A stretch of 64,000 nt of DNA from CBDDLD01 sp965250025 (lineage in GTDB: Bacteria > Bacteroidota > Bacteroidia > Flavobacteriales > Flavobacteriaceae). Shown here piece after piece: positions 8,146 through 16,732 of the stretch. The translations under genes and the position numbers were made by a program. The stretch lies in the NCBI GenBank assembly GCA_965250025.1, contig OZ252283.1, positions 992,001 through 1,056,000 of the forward strand. The letters are read 5' to 3'. Under the pieces are notes generated by a model. The model saw only the letters and a list, made by a program, of their open reading frames with translations, was not told the origin of the DNA and made no database searches. Every line of letters begins with the position of its first letter. Position 1 is the first letter of the stretch.

Positions 8146-9249
8146 ATGATTTCAGACGTTATAAACTCAAATGAGCTTTCAAAAGTTGCTCCGGTATTTG
8201 GGCAACAATCTTTTGATGACCACGAACAAATCGTTTTTTGCAACGACAAAGATACTGGTTTAAAAGCAATAATAGGTATACATAATACAGTTTTAGGACC
8301 AGCATTAGGTGGTACCAGAATGTGGCAATATAATAACGAATGGGAGGCCTTGAATGATGTTTTAAGGTTATCTCGTGGTATGACCTTTAAATCCGCAATA
8401 ACAGGATTGAATTTAGGAGGTGGTAAAGCCGTAATTATTGGTGATGCTAAAACACAAAAAACGCCTGAATTAATGAAGCGCTTTGGTGAGTTTGTACATT
8501 CTTTAAGTGGTAAATACATTACTGCTGAAGATGTCGGGATGGCTACATCTGATATGGACTTGGTAAGAGAAGTGACCCCTTATGTAACCGGAATATCAGA
8601 GAGCAAAGGTGGAGCGGGTAACCCTTCTCCAATCACAGCCTATGGTGTTTTTATGGGGATGAAAGCAGCTGCAAAATATAAATTTGGCTCTGACATCCTT
8701 GAAGATAAATCTGTTTTTGTGCAAGGTATTGGTAATGTAGGTGAAGCACTTGTTGAGCATTTGGTAAATGAAGGTGCTAGAGTAACCATTACAGATATCA
8801 GTGAAGAACGTATGGAGGCTGTAAGTAAAACATACGGCGCAAGCATATACAGAGGAGAAGATATTTACAGCGAAGACATGGATATCTATGCCCCTTGTGC
8901 ATTGGGAGCTACTATAAATGACGATACTATTTATAAACTCAAAGCTAAAGTAATAGCCGGTGCTGCTAACAATCAATTAGCAAATGAAGACAAACATGGT
9001 CGATTAGTACAGGAAAGAGGTATTGTTTACGCTCCGGATTTCCTAATTAATGCGGGAGGTATTATTAATGTTTATGCAGAGTTGGAAGATTATGGAAGAC
9101 AAGAGATCATGAGAAAGACCGAGAATATATACAATACAACATTAGAGATTCTTAAACATGCAGAAGCTAATGATGTAACTGCACAAACTGCGGCGCTAAA
9201 TATTGCCAAAGAACGTATTGAAAACAGAAAAAAAGAAAATTCGAAATAA
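8146..9249 (+). CDS. Leucine dehydrogenase (Glu/Leu/Phe/Val dehydrogenase family)
   Basis: 367 residues, the usual length of branched-chain amino acid dehydrogenases and shorter than glutamate dehydrogenase. It catalyses reversible NAD-dependent oxidative deamination of leucine, valine or isoleucine to the keto acid. Catalytic lysines K82 (RGMTFKSA) and K94 (LNLGGGKA) have the 12-residue spacing of the family, with the active-site Asp D129 in TAEDVG. The Rossmann nucleotide loop GIGNVG is at 194-199. It is monocistronic: own promoter upstream, strong terminator downstream. Leucine is the likely substrate from length and overall similarity; valine or phenylalanine cannot be excluded. Confidence 0.93.
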   Translation: MISDVINSNELSKVAPVFGQQSFDDHEQIVFCNDKDTGLKAIIGIHNTVLGPALGGTRMWQYNNEWEALNDVLRLSRGMTFKSAITGLNLGGGKAVIIGDAKTQKTPELMKRFGEFVHSLSGKYITAEDVGMATSDMDLVREVTPYVTGISESKGGAGNPSPITAYGVFMGMKAAAKYKFGSDILEDKSVFVQGIGNVGEALVEHLVNEGARVTITDISEERMEAVSKTYGASIYRGEDIYSEDMDIYAPCALGATINDDTIYKLKAKVIAGAANNQLANEDKHGRLVQERGIVYAPDFLINAGGIINVYAELEDYGRQEIMRKTENIYNTTLEILKHAEANDVTAQTAALNIAKERIENRKKENSK

Positions 9250-9275
9250 TTCGTTTTTCGGATTCGAAATAATTT

Positions 9276-9283
9276 TATTTTTG
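9276..9283 (+). promoter_or_regulatory. Possible nusB promoter -7 element
   Basis: TATTTTTG matches TAnnTTTG exactly, with only a T run (9254-9258) near the -33 position. The predicted start, near 9290, falls inside the hairpin that terminates the upstream gene. The nusB transcript would then start within the terminator. Confidence 0.5.
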
Positions 9284-9284
9284 C

Positions 9285-9315
9285 AAGGTGAAAGATAATA
9301 GCTTTCACCTTTTTT
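9285..9315 (+). terminator. Terminator of the leucine dehydrogenase gene
   Basis: A 10-bp perfect stem (AAGGTGAAAG with CTTTCACCTT) closes a 7-base loop and is followed by six Ts, 35 bases after the stop codon. Confidence 0.85.
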
Positions 9316-9346
9316 AATTCTAAAAATAACCTTTAGTTCTTTTAAC

Positions 9347-10291
9347 ATGCTAAACAGAAGACACATTCGTATTAAAGTCATGCAATCCTTATTCGCTTTT
9401 CAAGGCGGAGAAAGTGATGATTTTTCAAAAGACGAAAAATTCTTATTCTACAGTATGAACAGCATGTACGATCTTTATCTTGCTATTTTAGCATTGTTAA
9501 TAGAAGTGCAGAAAAAGGCTAAAGATCGGTTAGACAAAACTCAGAAAAAGTTATTAGCAACTTCTGCTGATAGAAATCCCAATAGAGCATTTGCAGATAA
9601 TGTCATTTTAGAACTCATAAGCAAAAATAAGTTACTTACAGATGCTATCGAACAGAAAAAGCTCAATTTCTGGGATTTAGATTTTGAATATGTAGAGCTC
9701 ATTTACAAAGCCATAACAGAAAGTGAGGTTTATAAAACCTATATGAATGAACCTTCGTCAGGATTTAAGGCAGACAAGGCATTTTTAGTTAGTATTTACT
9801 CTGATGTTATTGCGCCTAATGAGAAGCTATACGATTATTTTGAAGACAAAAGGCTGACATGGCTTGACGATTTGCCGGTAGTTAATACATTAATCATAAA
9901 ATTGTTGAGAAAAGTAAAACCCAATAGTGATACCTCTATTTGGTTGCCAGATTTATATAAAGACGACGACGACAGAGATTTTGCAAAGCAATTGTTTACC
10001 AAAACCTTACTCAATCGTTCTTTGTTTTATGATGAAATAGCAGATAAGACTACCAATTGGGACACGGACCGACTAGCAAGTATTGATGGTGTGTTACTGC
10101 AAATGGCCATATGCGAATTTCAAAAATTCCCATCTATTCCATTTAAAGTTACCATGAATGAGTATCTCGAAATAGCTAAGGAATATTCCACACCAAAGAG
10201 TAGTATATTCATTAACGGCGTATTAGATAAAATCGTAAAAGAGTATAAAGCCGAAAATAAGCACCTCAAAACTGGCAGGGGGTTGTTATAA
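9347..10291 (+). CDS. nusB: Transcription antitermination factor NusB, long Bacteroidota form
   Basis: 314 residues, about twice the length of E. coli NusB. The start MLNRRHIRIKVMQSLFAFQG is the typical NusB N-terminus, and the C-terminal 130 residues hold the conserved helical core (LFTKTLLNRSLFYDEIADKT, DGVLLQMAICEF, TMNEYLEIAKEYSTPKSSIF, INGVLDKI). The middle, about 35-170, is an insertion typical of Bacteroidota homologues. NusB with NusE (S10) binds boxA RNA and supports antitermination of rRNA operons. The DUF1573 and yajC genes follow but have a 110-base gap, so cotranscription is uncertain. Confidence 0.92.
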   Translation: MLNRRHIRIKVMQSLFAFQGGESDDFSKDEKFLFYSMNSMYDLYLAILALLIEVQKKAKDRLDKTQKKLLATSADRNPNRAFADNVILELISKNKLLTDAIEQKKLNFWDLDFEYVELIYKAITESEVYKTYMNEPSSGFKADKAFLVSIYSDVIAPNEKLYDYFEDKRLTWLDDLPVVNTLIIKLLRKVKPNSDTSIWLPDLYKDDDDRDFAKQLFTKTLLNRSLFYDEIADKTTNWDTDRLASIDGVLLQMAICEFQKFPSIPFKVTMNEYLEIAKEYSTPKSSIFINGVLDKIVKEYKAENKHLKTGRGLL

Positions 10292-10400
10292 AAGCTTTTA
10301 TTACTGTTAACAAGCCACTAAAAGTTTTAATTTCGACGAAATTATTAGTACATTTAGCGGCTGAAAGTAAATCTACTTAATTAATTAAAAAGCATATTCT

Positions 10401-10946
10401 ATGAAAAAAGTAATTTTAGGGTTAAGTGCATTATGTATGATAGCCTTTACATCTTGTAAAGATGATGCAGCAAGTAAAGTGAAATCTGAAAATGTAGCTC
10501 AAGCTGCTGAAAGAGACGCTAATGCAGGAGAATTTCCTTCAATAGCTTTTGATAAAACAGAACACGATTTTGGTACTATTGAAAATGGTACTCCGGTTGA
10601 AACGGTATTCAAATACACTAACACCGGAAAATCAATGTTAGTGGTAAGTAATATTAAAAGTACATGTGGATGTACTGTACCATCTAACTGGACTAAAGAA
10701 GTAGCACCAGGTGATACCGGAGAATTTACAGTGAAATTCAATGGAAAAGGTAATGGTAATAAAGTGTCTAAAACAGTAACTTTAACTACAAATACTGAAA
10801 AAGGTAAGGAGACTGTTAAAATTTCTGCTTTCGTTGAAAAAGATCCTAATGCACCGGCTAAGAAAGCTTCAACTAAACCAGCAGGAACAGCGAAAATATC
10901 GCCATTAACATCTCAAGCAGACCACAAAGGACATAATCATAAATAA
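10401..10946 (+). CDS. DUF1573 lipoprotein
   Basis: 181 residues with a lipoprotein signal: hydrophobic LGLSALCMIAFTSC with the lipid-modified Cys at 20. The DUF1573 domain (about 48-135) is an Ig-like ASH/MSP-type fold with the family signature FDKTEHDFGTIENGTPVETV and a conserved CGC (SNIKSTCGCTVPSNW). The tail is rich in Lys, Ala and Pro and ends in DHKGHNHK, a small histidine cluster. Probably anchored in an envelope membrane. The family has no established biochemical role. It precedes yajC by 14 bases, so the two are likely cotranscribed. Confidence 0.88.
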   Translation: MKKVILGLSALCMIAFTSCKDDAASKVKSENVAQAAERDANAGEFPSIAFDKTEHDFGTIENGTPVETVFKYTNTGKSMLVVSNIKSTCGCTVPSNWTKEVAPGDTGEFTVKFNGKGNGNKVSKTVTLTTNTEKGKETVKISAFVEKDPNAPAKKASTKPAGTAKISPLTSQADHKGHNHK

Positions 10947-10960
10947 GAAGCGATAATTTA

Positions 10961-11248
10961 ATGGAAGGATTAAGTTCGGTTTTACCATTTGTAGCCATGT
11001 TTGCTGTTGTGTATTTCTTTATGATTGCACCACAGATGAAGCGTGCAAAAAAAGAAAAACAATTTGCAAGTGCGCTTAAACGAGGCGATCGTATTATCAC
11101 TAAAAGTGGTATGCATGGTAAAGTGGTAGATGTCAATGACAAAGACAACAGTTGTGTTATTGAAACCTTAGCAGGAAAAATAAAGTTTGATCGCTCGGCT
11201 ATTTCTATGGAAATGAGTAGTAAACTAAACACACCTGCAACAAAATAA
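10961..11248 (+). CDS. yajC: Preprotein translocase accessory subunit YajC
   Basis: 95 residues with one N-terminal membrane helix (about 6-24, PFVAMFAVVYFFMIAPQMKR) followed by the small cytoplasmic domain of YajC: KRGDRIITKSGMHGKVVDVN at about 43-62 and CVIETLAGKIKFDRSAI. YajC associates with SecDF and SecYEG at the inner membrane. It lies 14 bases after the DUF1573 gene and before a strong hairpin terminator. Confidence 0.93.
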   Translation: MEGLSSVLPFVAMFAVVYFFMIAPQMKRAKKEKQFASALKRGDRIITKSGMHGKVVDVNDKDNSCVIETLAGKIKFDRSAISMEMSSKLNTPATK

Positions 11249-11270
11249 ACAGATGAATTTATCTGATGAA

Positions 11271-11300
11271 AAAAATGCCACTTTTTAAGTGGCATTTTTT
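11271..11300. terminator. Bidirectional terminator between yajC and a convergent gene
   Basis: AAAAATGCCACTT (11271-11283) pairs with AAGTGGCATTTTT (11287-11299) around a 3-base loop: a 13-bp stem with A and T tracts on the two sides, able to stop transcription from both directions. Confidence 0.9.
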
Positions 11301-11311
11301 AGTATTACAAG

Positions 11312-11914
11312 TTAACAATTACGATACTTATCATGTAATCCGATACCATTTTTGATCATTGGTATAATCTTCTCTAATCGCGATTGTTTTGTGGCTTCAC
11401 GTTTGGCTGTGGCAATGTATTCACAATATTCTTTTTGCTTGTAATTAGACAGTGCTTCAAAATTACTTTTTAAAGCGATATCATTATTTAATGACACTTC
11501 TAGCTCTGATGGAATTTCTACAGTTTTGGAAGCTTGACGCTTCGGTTTAAGAATCTTACCCGATTTTTGATTTTCTATAGCTTCTTCAACATAATCCAGA
11601 AGAACGGAAGTATCAATTTCATCTATGGAATGAAACCGAATTTGTCGCAATGCTTTGGTTTTACCTTCCTGAGCATTAATCAATAATTGGTGTTTGTCTT
11701 TTAAGAATACACCGTTAAAAAACCACAATCCGAAATGGTTTTTAAAAGCACTGATACCAACTACATTCTTACCATTCAAGCTATACACAGGAGCACTCCA
11801 CTTTAAAGTTTCTTCAAGGTCTGTTTTTAATATCATATCCCTTAAAATGGTTAAAGCATCTGACCATTGATTGTGATATTTTATATACGCATCTACAGAA
11901 TCAACTTTTTTCAT
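11312..11914 (-). CDS. YdeI/OmdA and DUF1801 family protein
   Basis: 200 residues. The N-terminal half (about 10-110) is a DUF1801/YdhG-like domain: LRDMILKTDLEETLKWSAPV, then ISAFKNHFGLWFFNGVFLKD, resembling a SCP2-like alpha/beta fold. The C-terminal part (about 130-195) is the YdeI/OmdA helical domain: VEIPSELEVSLNNDIALKSN, FEALSNYKQKEYCEYIATAK, and the RLEKIIPMIKNG end. Such proteins are common in Bacteroidota and Firmicutes; a role in stress has been suggested for some but no reaction is known. It starts 12 bases after pepT on the same strand, so the two may form an operon. Confidence 0.82.
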   Translation of the reverse strand: MKKVDSVDAYIKYHNQWSDALTILRDMILKTDLEETLKWSAPVYSLNGKNVVGISAFKNHFGLWFFNGVFLKDKHQLLINAQEGKTKALRQIRFHSIDEIDTSVLLDYVEEAIENQKSGKILKPKRQASKTVEIPSELEVSLNNDIALKSNFEALSNYKQKEYCEYIATAKREATKQSRLEKIIPMIKNGIGLHDKYRNC

Positions 11915-11926
11915 AAGATTGTATGA

Positions 11927-13159
11927 TTAATCATTTTTCAAAGCAGCTAACTCTGCAATTTTACAGATTACTTCAACAGCTTTTTGCATGCTTTCTACCG
12001 GAACGTATTCGTACCTGCCGTGAAAATTATGCCCACCGGCAAAAATATTTGGACAAGGTAAGCCCATGTAAGAAAGTTGAGACCCATCCGTGCCGCCTCT
12101 AATAGGTTTAATAATAGGTGTAATTTCTAATGATTTCATCGCTTTTTCGGCAATATCAACAATATGCATCACTGGTTCCACCTTTTCTTTCATGTTAAAA
12201 TACTGATCCTTAATTTCAATGTCAAAAATAGCTTTACCGTGTTTTTGATTAAGGTCATTGGCAATATGTTGAATCAGTGCTTTTCTGGCTTCAAACTTGT
12301 CTTTATCATGATCTCTTATGATATATTGTAGTACAGTTTCTTCAACTTTTCCATCTATATTATGAAGATGAAAGAAGCCTTGATAACCTTCAGTATGCTC
12401 AGGAGTTTCCATACGAGGTAAGGCATTGATGAATTCTGAGGCGTAATACATTGAATTTACCATTTTACCTTTGGCATATCCCGGATGTACAATTTTACCT
12501 TTTACTTTCACAACAGCGCCAGCGGCATTAAAGTTCTCATATTCAAGCTCACCAATTTGACTCCCATCCATAGTATACGCCCAATCGGCACCAAATTTTT
12601 CTACATCAAATTTATGAGCGCCACGTCCTATTTCTTCATCAGGTGTGAAGCCTATTCTAATTTTCCCATGTTTGATTTCCGGATGGTTGATAAGGTATTC
12701 CATGGCAGTAACAATCTCAGTGATACCGGCTTTATCATCAGCGCCAAGTAGAGTATGGCCATCTGTAGTAATCAAAGTCTGACCTTTATAGAGTAAGAGA
12801 TCTTCGAAATAATCAGGCGATAGCACGATATTCTGTTCAGCGTCTAAAACAATATCTTTACCATCATAGTTCTCAATAATTTGAGGGTTGACATTAGCTC
12901 CGGTAAAATCAGGCGATGTGTCAAAGTGGGATATAAACCCTATGACGGGAACATCATGATCTATATTACTGGGTAAGGTAGCCATGATATAAGCGTTTTC
13001 ATCAATGGTAACATCACTAAGCCCGATGGCTTTGAGTTCTTCAACCAATTGATTGGCTAAGTCCCATTGCTTTTCTGTACTGGGTGTAGTATTCGAATTA
13101 GGATCCGATTCAGTATCTACTGTGACATAACTGATAAAACGATCGATAATATGTTGCAT
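11927..13159 (-). CDS. pepT: Peptidase T (tripeptide aminopeptidase)
   Basis: 410 residues, the standard size for PepT of the M20B family, a cytosolic di-zinc enzyme that removes the N-terminal residue of tripeptides. Metal-site motifs are visible in order: GFISHFDTSPD (about 78-88), HTLLGADDKAGITEI (about 138-152), FTPDEEIGRGAH (about 174-185, catalytic Glu pair), YTMDGSQIGELE (Asp ligand) and the C-terminal GGHNFHGRYEYVP (last His ligand). No signal peptide. Likely used to recycle peptides. The YdeI-like gene follows 12 bases downstream. Confidence 0.95.
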   Translation of the reverse strand: MQHIIDRFISYVTVDTESDPNSNTTPSTEKQWDLANQLVEELKAIGLSDVTIDENAYIMATLPSNIDHDVPVIGFISHFDTSPDFTGANVNPQIIENYDGKDIVLDAEQNIVLSPDYFEDLLLYKGQTLITTDGHTLLGADDKAGITEIVTAMEYLINHPEIKHGKIRIGFTPDEEIGRGAHKFDVEKFGADWAYTMDGSQIGELEYENFNAAGAVVKVKGKIVHPGYAKGKMVNSMYYASEFINALPRMETPEHTEGYQGFFHLHNIDGKVEETVLQYIIRDHDKDKFEARKALIQHIANDLNQKHGKAIFDIEIKDQYFNMKEKVEPVMHIVDIAEKAMKSLEITPIIKPIRGGTDGSQLSYMGLPCPNIFAGGHNFHGRYEYVPVESMQKAVEVICKIAELAALKND

Positions 13160-13269
13160 AAGTATTTAATTTATAATAATTATTGAAAATAATATAAAAT
13201 GAATGAGGTGAAAATTATTTTACAATAAAAAATATATTTATTTTTAAACTTATCAAAACCAGCCTAATA

Positions 13270-15621
13270 ATGCGTTCTATAATTACTATTGCTTTAGTTT
13301 TCCTCGTATCTTTTTTTACCTATTCGCAATCAAAAGTTTTTGATATTGGATTTTTACTGGATTTTAATAATACAGAGATTGAAATATTATTAGATCAGTT
13401 AAAGGAAGAGATTAAAGCTGTTGTCGGTGAAGATGCAACCGTAAGGTTTTCTCAGGAAAACAGGTTAGTGAATGGTTATAATCTCAATGTTGCCAGAACG
13501 AATTATAATACGCTTCTAAATAATGATACGGATATTATTATTGCCTTTGGAGCGGTTAATAATACAATGATCTCTAAAATAGAAACCTTTGAAAAACCTA
13601 CTATTCTATTTGGTACATTTAGCAAGGAGTTATTAACAGATGATGCCATAAATGCTGTTGAGAATAAGGTAAATCTGACAACCATACTTACCAATCATTC
13701 GATAACAAGAGACTTGGAATTGTTGATTGAATTGGTAGAACCTGAAAAGGTCGTCACTTTTATTGAAAAAGCGTATAGAGATAATCAACCCATAGATGAA
13801 GTATTTACCGCTGTAGAAAATAGACTGGGTATAGACATTGATATTGTTTCTTTCTCTAATTTAAATGACATTCTTAATAACCTTACAGGTTATGATGCGG
13901 TATATATGATGGGAGGATTTTACCTTTCAGAATCTGAGATCAAAACTTTAGCAGACAAGCTTATTGAAAAGAAATTGCCTTCATTCACTTCAACATCAGT
14001 AGCAGATGTAGAACTAGGGCTTATGGCTGCTAATCAGGATCAGACAGGGATTGACCAGTTCTTTAGGCGTATAGCGCTAACAGTTGAAAATGTGATCAAC
14101 GAAGGTGCTTTTGAAGATGCTTATATTAATTTGGATACCGAAGAGACACTAACACTCAATTTTACAACAGCAGAAAAGGTTGGTGTGGATGTAAAGTACA
14201 GTTTAATAGCTACCACAAATTTTGTAGGTAACCCTAAAGATAAATTATCTGATAAGCAGTACAGTTTGGAACAGGTTATGCGCGAAGCCGTATCCAGAAA
14301 TTTAGAACTTGAAACCGCTAGACAGGAGGTATTACTTAACGAAAAAGATGTTCAGGTAGCCAAGAGTGATTATTTGCCAAATATTACAGCCACAGCATCG
14401 GGTAGTTATGTAGACCCTGAACTTGCAGAAGCTTCCAATGGTCAAAACCCCGAGTTTTCCACTTCAGGAAATTTATCCTTAAACCAAACTGTGTTTTCAG
14501 AATCTGCCAATGCTAATATTAGTATTCAAAAGTCGTTACAAAAGGCCCAACAGGAAAACTATAACGCCGAGGAATTGAATACAATTCTTAATGCATCTGT
14601 TGCATATTTTAATGCTTTGATTTTAAGAACTAATGTGACTATTCAAAATCAAAATTTGGAGCTCACCAAGTTTAATTTTAGAATTGCTTCTCAAAACTTT
14701 GAATCGGGGCAGGCGGGAAAAGCTGATGTATTACGTTTTAAAAGTGAGATGGCACAGAACACGCAAGAGTTGGTACAAGCCATCAATCAATTAGAACAAG
14801 CTTATTATGAACTTAACAGAGTGCTTAATAATCCGATTGATACAAAGATTGATGTCGAAGAAGCAGAATTGCAAGATAAACTCATAGGCGATTCAAATTA
14901 TAAACAACTGGCATCTTTTCTTGATAATGCCAAATTGAGAAAACGCTTTGTTAAGTTTCTTGTGGAAGAAGCATATAACAATTCGCCAGAGTTAAAGTCA
15001 CTGGCTTATAATCTTGATGCTACGGAAAGGAGTGAAAAATTATTTGGAACAGGACGTTTTTTGCCTACTATAGCTTTACAAGGACAATATAGTTATGAGT
15101 TTAACAGATCTGGTGTTGGTAGCACATTTCCACCATCGTTTCCTTCACCACCGGAAGGATTTTATAATGTAGGCGTTAATGTGTCATTGCCCATTTTTAA
15201 TCAGAATAAACAAAATCTAAATCAACAGATTGCAAGCATTCAAAAAGATCAGATCAATGTGAATATTAATGCTTTTAAGTTGTCTTTGGAAAACAATGTT
15301 AATAGTGCGGTACTGGAGTTAATCAATCAGCTGTCTAACATCCAACTGTCAAAAGTTTTTGAGGCATCTGCTAAAGAAGCATTAGAGCTTACACAAACCT
15401 CTTATGCCAGTGGTGCTGTAAATATCGTTCAGCTTTTAGATGCACAGAATAATTACATACAAGCTCAACAAGCGAGTGCTAATGCTACATATAATTATTT
15501 ATTGAGTACACTTCAATTGGAACGTTTTAAAGGGTCTTATTTTCTACTTCAAACCGAAGAAGAACGGCAAGATTTCCTAACACGATTTTTAGAATTTAGT
15601 AATTCAGAACAAAATGACTAA
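13270..15621 (+). CDS. TolC-family outer-membrane efflux protein with an extra N-terminal periplasmic-binding-like domain
   Basis: 783 residues against about 450 for a usual TolC-family protein. A signal peptide (MRSIITIALVFLVSFFTYSQ) is followed by about 300 residues resembling a type I periplasmic-binding or ABC substrate-binding fold (KVFDIGFLLDFNNTEIEILL, DTDIIIAFGAVNNTMIS, KPTILFGTFS, YDAVYMMGGFYLSESEIKTL). The outer-membrane efflux domain starts near 335 (YSLEQVMREAVSRNLELETA) with its paired helical repeats and the closing VNIVQLLDAQNNYIQAQQ. The membrane-fusion and RND genes follow with an 8-base overlap, so this is the outer component of that pump. The N-terminal domain might sense or capture a ligand; this is inference. 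Confidence 0.88.
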   Translation: MRSIITIALVFLVSFFTYSQSKVFDIGFLLDFNNTEIEILLDQLKEEIKAVVGEDATVRFSQENRLVNGYNLNVARTNYNTLLNNDTDIIIAFGAVNNTMISKIETFEKPTILFGTFSKELLTDDAINAVENKVNLTTILTNHSITRDLELLIELVEPEKVVTFIEKAYRDNQPIDEVFTAVENRLGIDIDIVSFSNLNDILNNLTGYDAVYMMGGFYLSESEIKTLADKLIEKKLPSFTSTSVADVELGLMAANQDQTGIDQFFRRIALTVENVINEGAFEDAYINLDTEETLTLNFTTAEKVGVDVKYSLIATTNFVGNPKDKLSDKQYSLEQVMREAVSRNLELETARQEVLLNEKDVQVAKSDYLPNITATASGSYVDPELAEASNGQNPEFSTSGNLSLNQTVFSESANANISIQKSLQKAQQENYNAEELNTILNASVAYFNALILRTNVTIQNQNLELTKFNFRIASQNFESGQAGKADVLRFKSEMAQNTQELVQAINQLEQAYYELNRVLNNPIDTKIDVEEAELQDKLIGDSNYKQLASFLDNAKLRKRFVKFLVEEAYNNSPELKSLAYNLDATERSEKLFGTGRFLPTIALQGQYSYEFNRSGVGSTFPPSFPSPPEGFYNVGVNVSLPIFNQNKQNLNQQIASIQKDQINVNINAFKLSLENNVNSAVLELINQLSNIQLSKVFEASAKEALELTQTSYASGAVNIVQLLDAQNNYIQAQQASANATYNYLLSTLQLERFKGSYFLLQTEEERQDFLTRFLEFSNSEQND

Positions 15622-16726
15622 CAAACCATCCATATTTATGTTTTTAAAATACACACGAGTGGTCTTAGGATTATGCTACATGACCATTATTTTTAGTTGT
15701 AATAGCAAAAAGGAAACACCGGAAAAAATCATCAGGCCGGTAAAGTATACAGAAGTAAAGTACCTCGGTGGTGAAAAAATCAGAAATTTCAGTGGAGCAG
15801 CCAAAACGGAAAAGATCATAAACCTGAGTTTTAGAAATTCTGGAATCATCACTGAATTGAATATGACATTGGGGCAACAAGTAAAAAAAGGACAATTACT
15901 AGCTAAGTTAGATAATGTACAATCGCGACTCAATTACGAATCAGCTTTAGAGACTAAAAGCAGTGCAGAATCTCAAATGAATACTTCTAAGCTGAATCTT
16001 AATCGGGTTAGAAAATTATACGAGAAAGGAAGTTCTTCATTGAGCGATTATGAAGCTGCTAAAAACTCCTATCGGAATGCAGTGGCCAGTTTTGAATCCT
16101 CTAAACGTAGTGTGGCCATACAGCAAGAACAGATAAGATTTGGATATGTATATGCACCTGAGGATGGTGTTATTGCAACAGTGAATTCTGAAGTTGATGA
16201 GAATGTGAGTCCGGGAGAGGTTATAGGTGTTTTGAATGCCGGAACAGCAATAGAAATTGAATTAGGACTACCAGAATCTGTAATTAATTCGGTTAAAAAA
16301 GATATGAAAGTAGAAGTGTCTTTTTCAGCTATCAAAGATGAAACCTTTAATGCGATGGTAACTGAAGTAGCCCCTGCTTTGGATAGAAATACTTCAACAT
16401 ATCCTGTTACTGTAGTAGTTATGGACAAGGATGAGCGCATTAAAAGTGGTATGGCAGCCAATGTTGTTTTTGAATTTGCGGAGCATCAAACGGGTAAAAA
16501 ACAATTGGTAGTTCCGGCAAGTGCTGTAGGAGAGGATAGTAATGGACCTTTTGTTTTTATTATCGAAGGAAATAAAGAAAAAGCAAATGTTAAAAAGCAA
16601 AAAGTAACAATTGGAGCATTAACATCAGAAGGTTTTGAAGTGACTTCAGGGTTAAATGTAGGGCAAAAAATTGCTACTGCCGGATTGCAGATGCTGTTAG
16701 ATCAACAGGAAGTAAAACTAAATTAG
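15614..16726 (+). CDS. RND efflux periplasmic adaptor (membrane fusion protein)
   Basis: 370 residues. The start overlaps the stop of the TolC-like gene (ATGACTAA). A lipoprotein signal ends at IIFSC (Cys near 29). HlyD/MFP features follow: the first half of the lipoyl domain (LSFRNSGIITELNMTLGQQV, KKGQLLAKLD), a coiled-coil hairpin (about 100-170, YESALETKSSAESQMNTSKL), the second lipoyl half (FGYVYAPEDGVIATVNSEVD), then beta-barrel and membrane-proximal domains ending in GLNVGQKIATAGLQMLLD. It links the inner-membrane RND pump encoded 6 bases downstream to the TolC-like channel. Confidence 0.93.
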   Translation: MTNKPSIFMFLKYTRVVLGLCYMTIIFSCNSKKETPEKIIRPVKYTEVKYLGGEKIRNFSGAAKTEKIINLSFRNSGIITELNMTLGQQVKKGQLLAKLDNVQSRLNYESALETKSSAESQMNTSKLNLNRVRKLYEKGSSSLSDYEAAKNSYRNAVASFESSKRSVAIQQEQIRFGYVYAPEDGVIATVNSEVDENVSPGEVIGVLNAGTAIEIELGLPESVINSVKKDMKVEVSFSAIKDETFNAMVTEVAPALDRNTSTYPVTVVVMDKDERIKSGMAANVVFEFAEHQTGKKQLVVPASAVGEDSNGPFVFIIEGNKEKANVKKQKVTIGALTSEGFEVTSGLNVGQKIATAGLQMLLDQQEVKLN

Positions 16727-16732
16727 TAACGT

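Noticed and set aside
15671..16600. Minus-strand ORFs of 68-130 residues within the adaptor gene
   Set aside because: They are shadows of the strongly supported plus-strand gene and show no family features.
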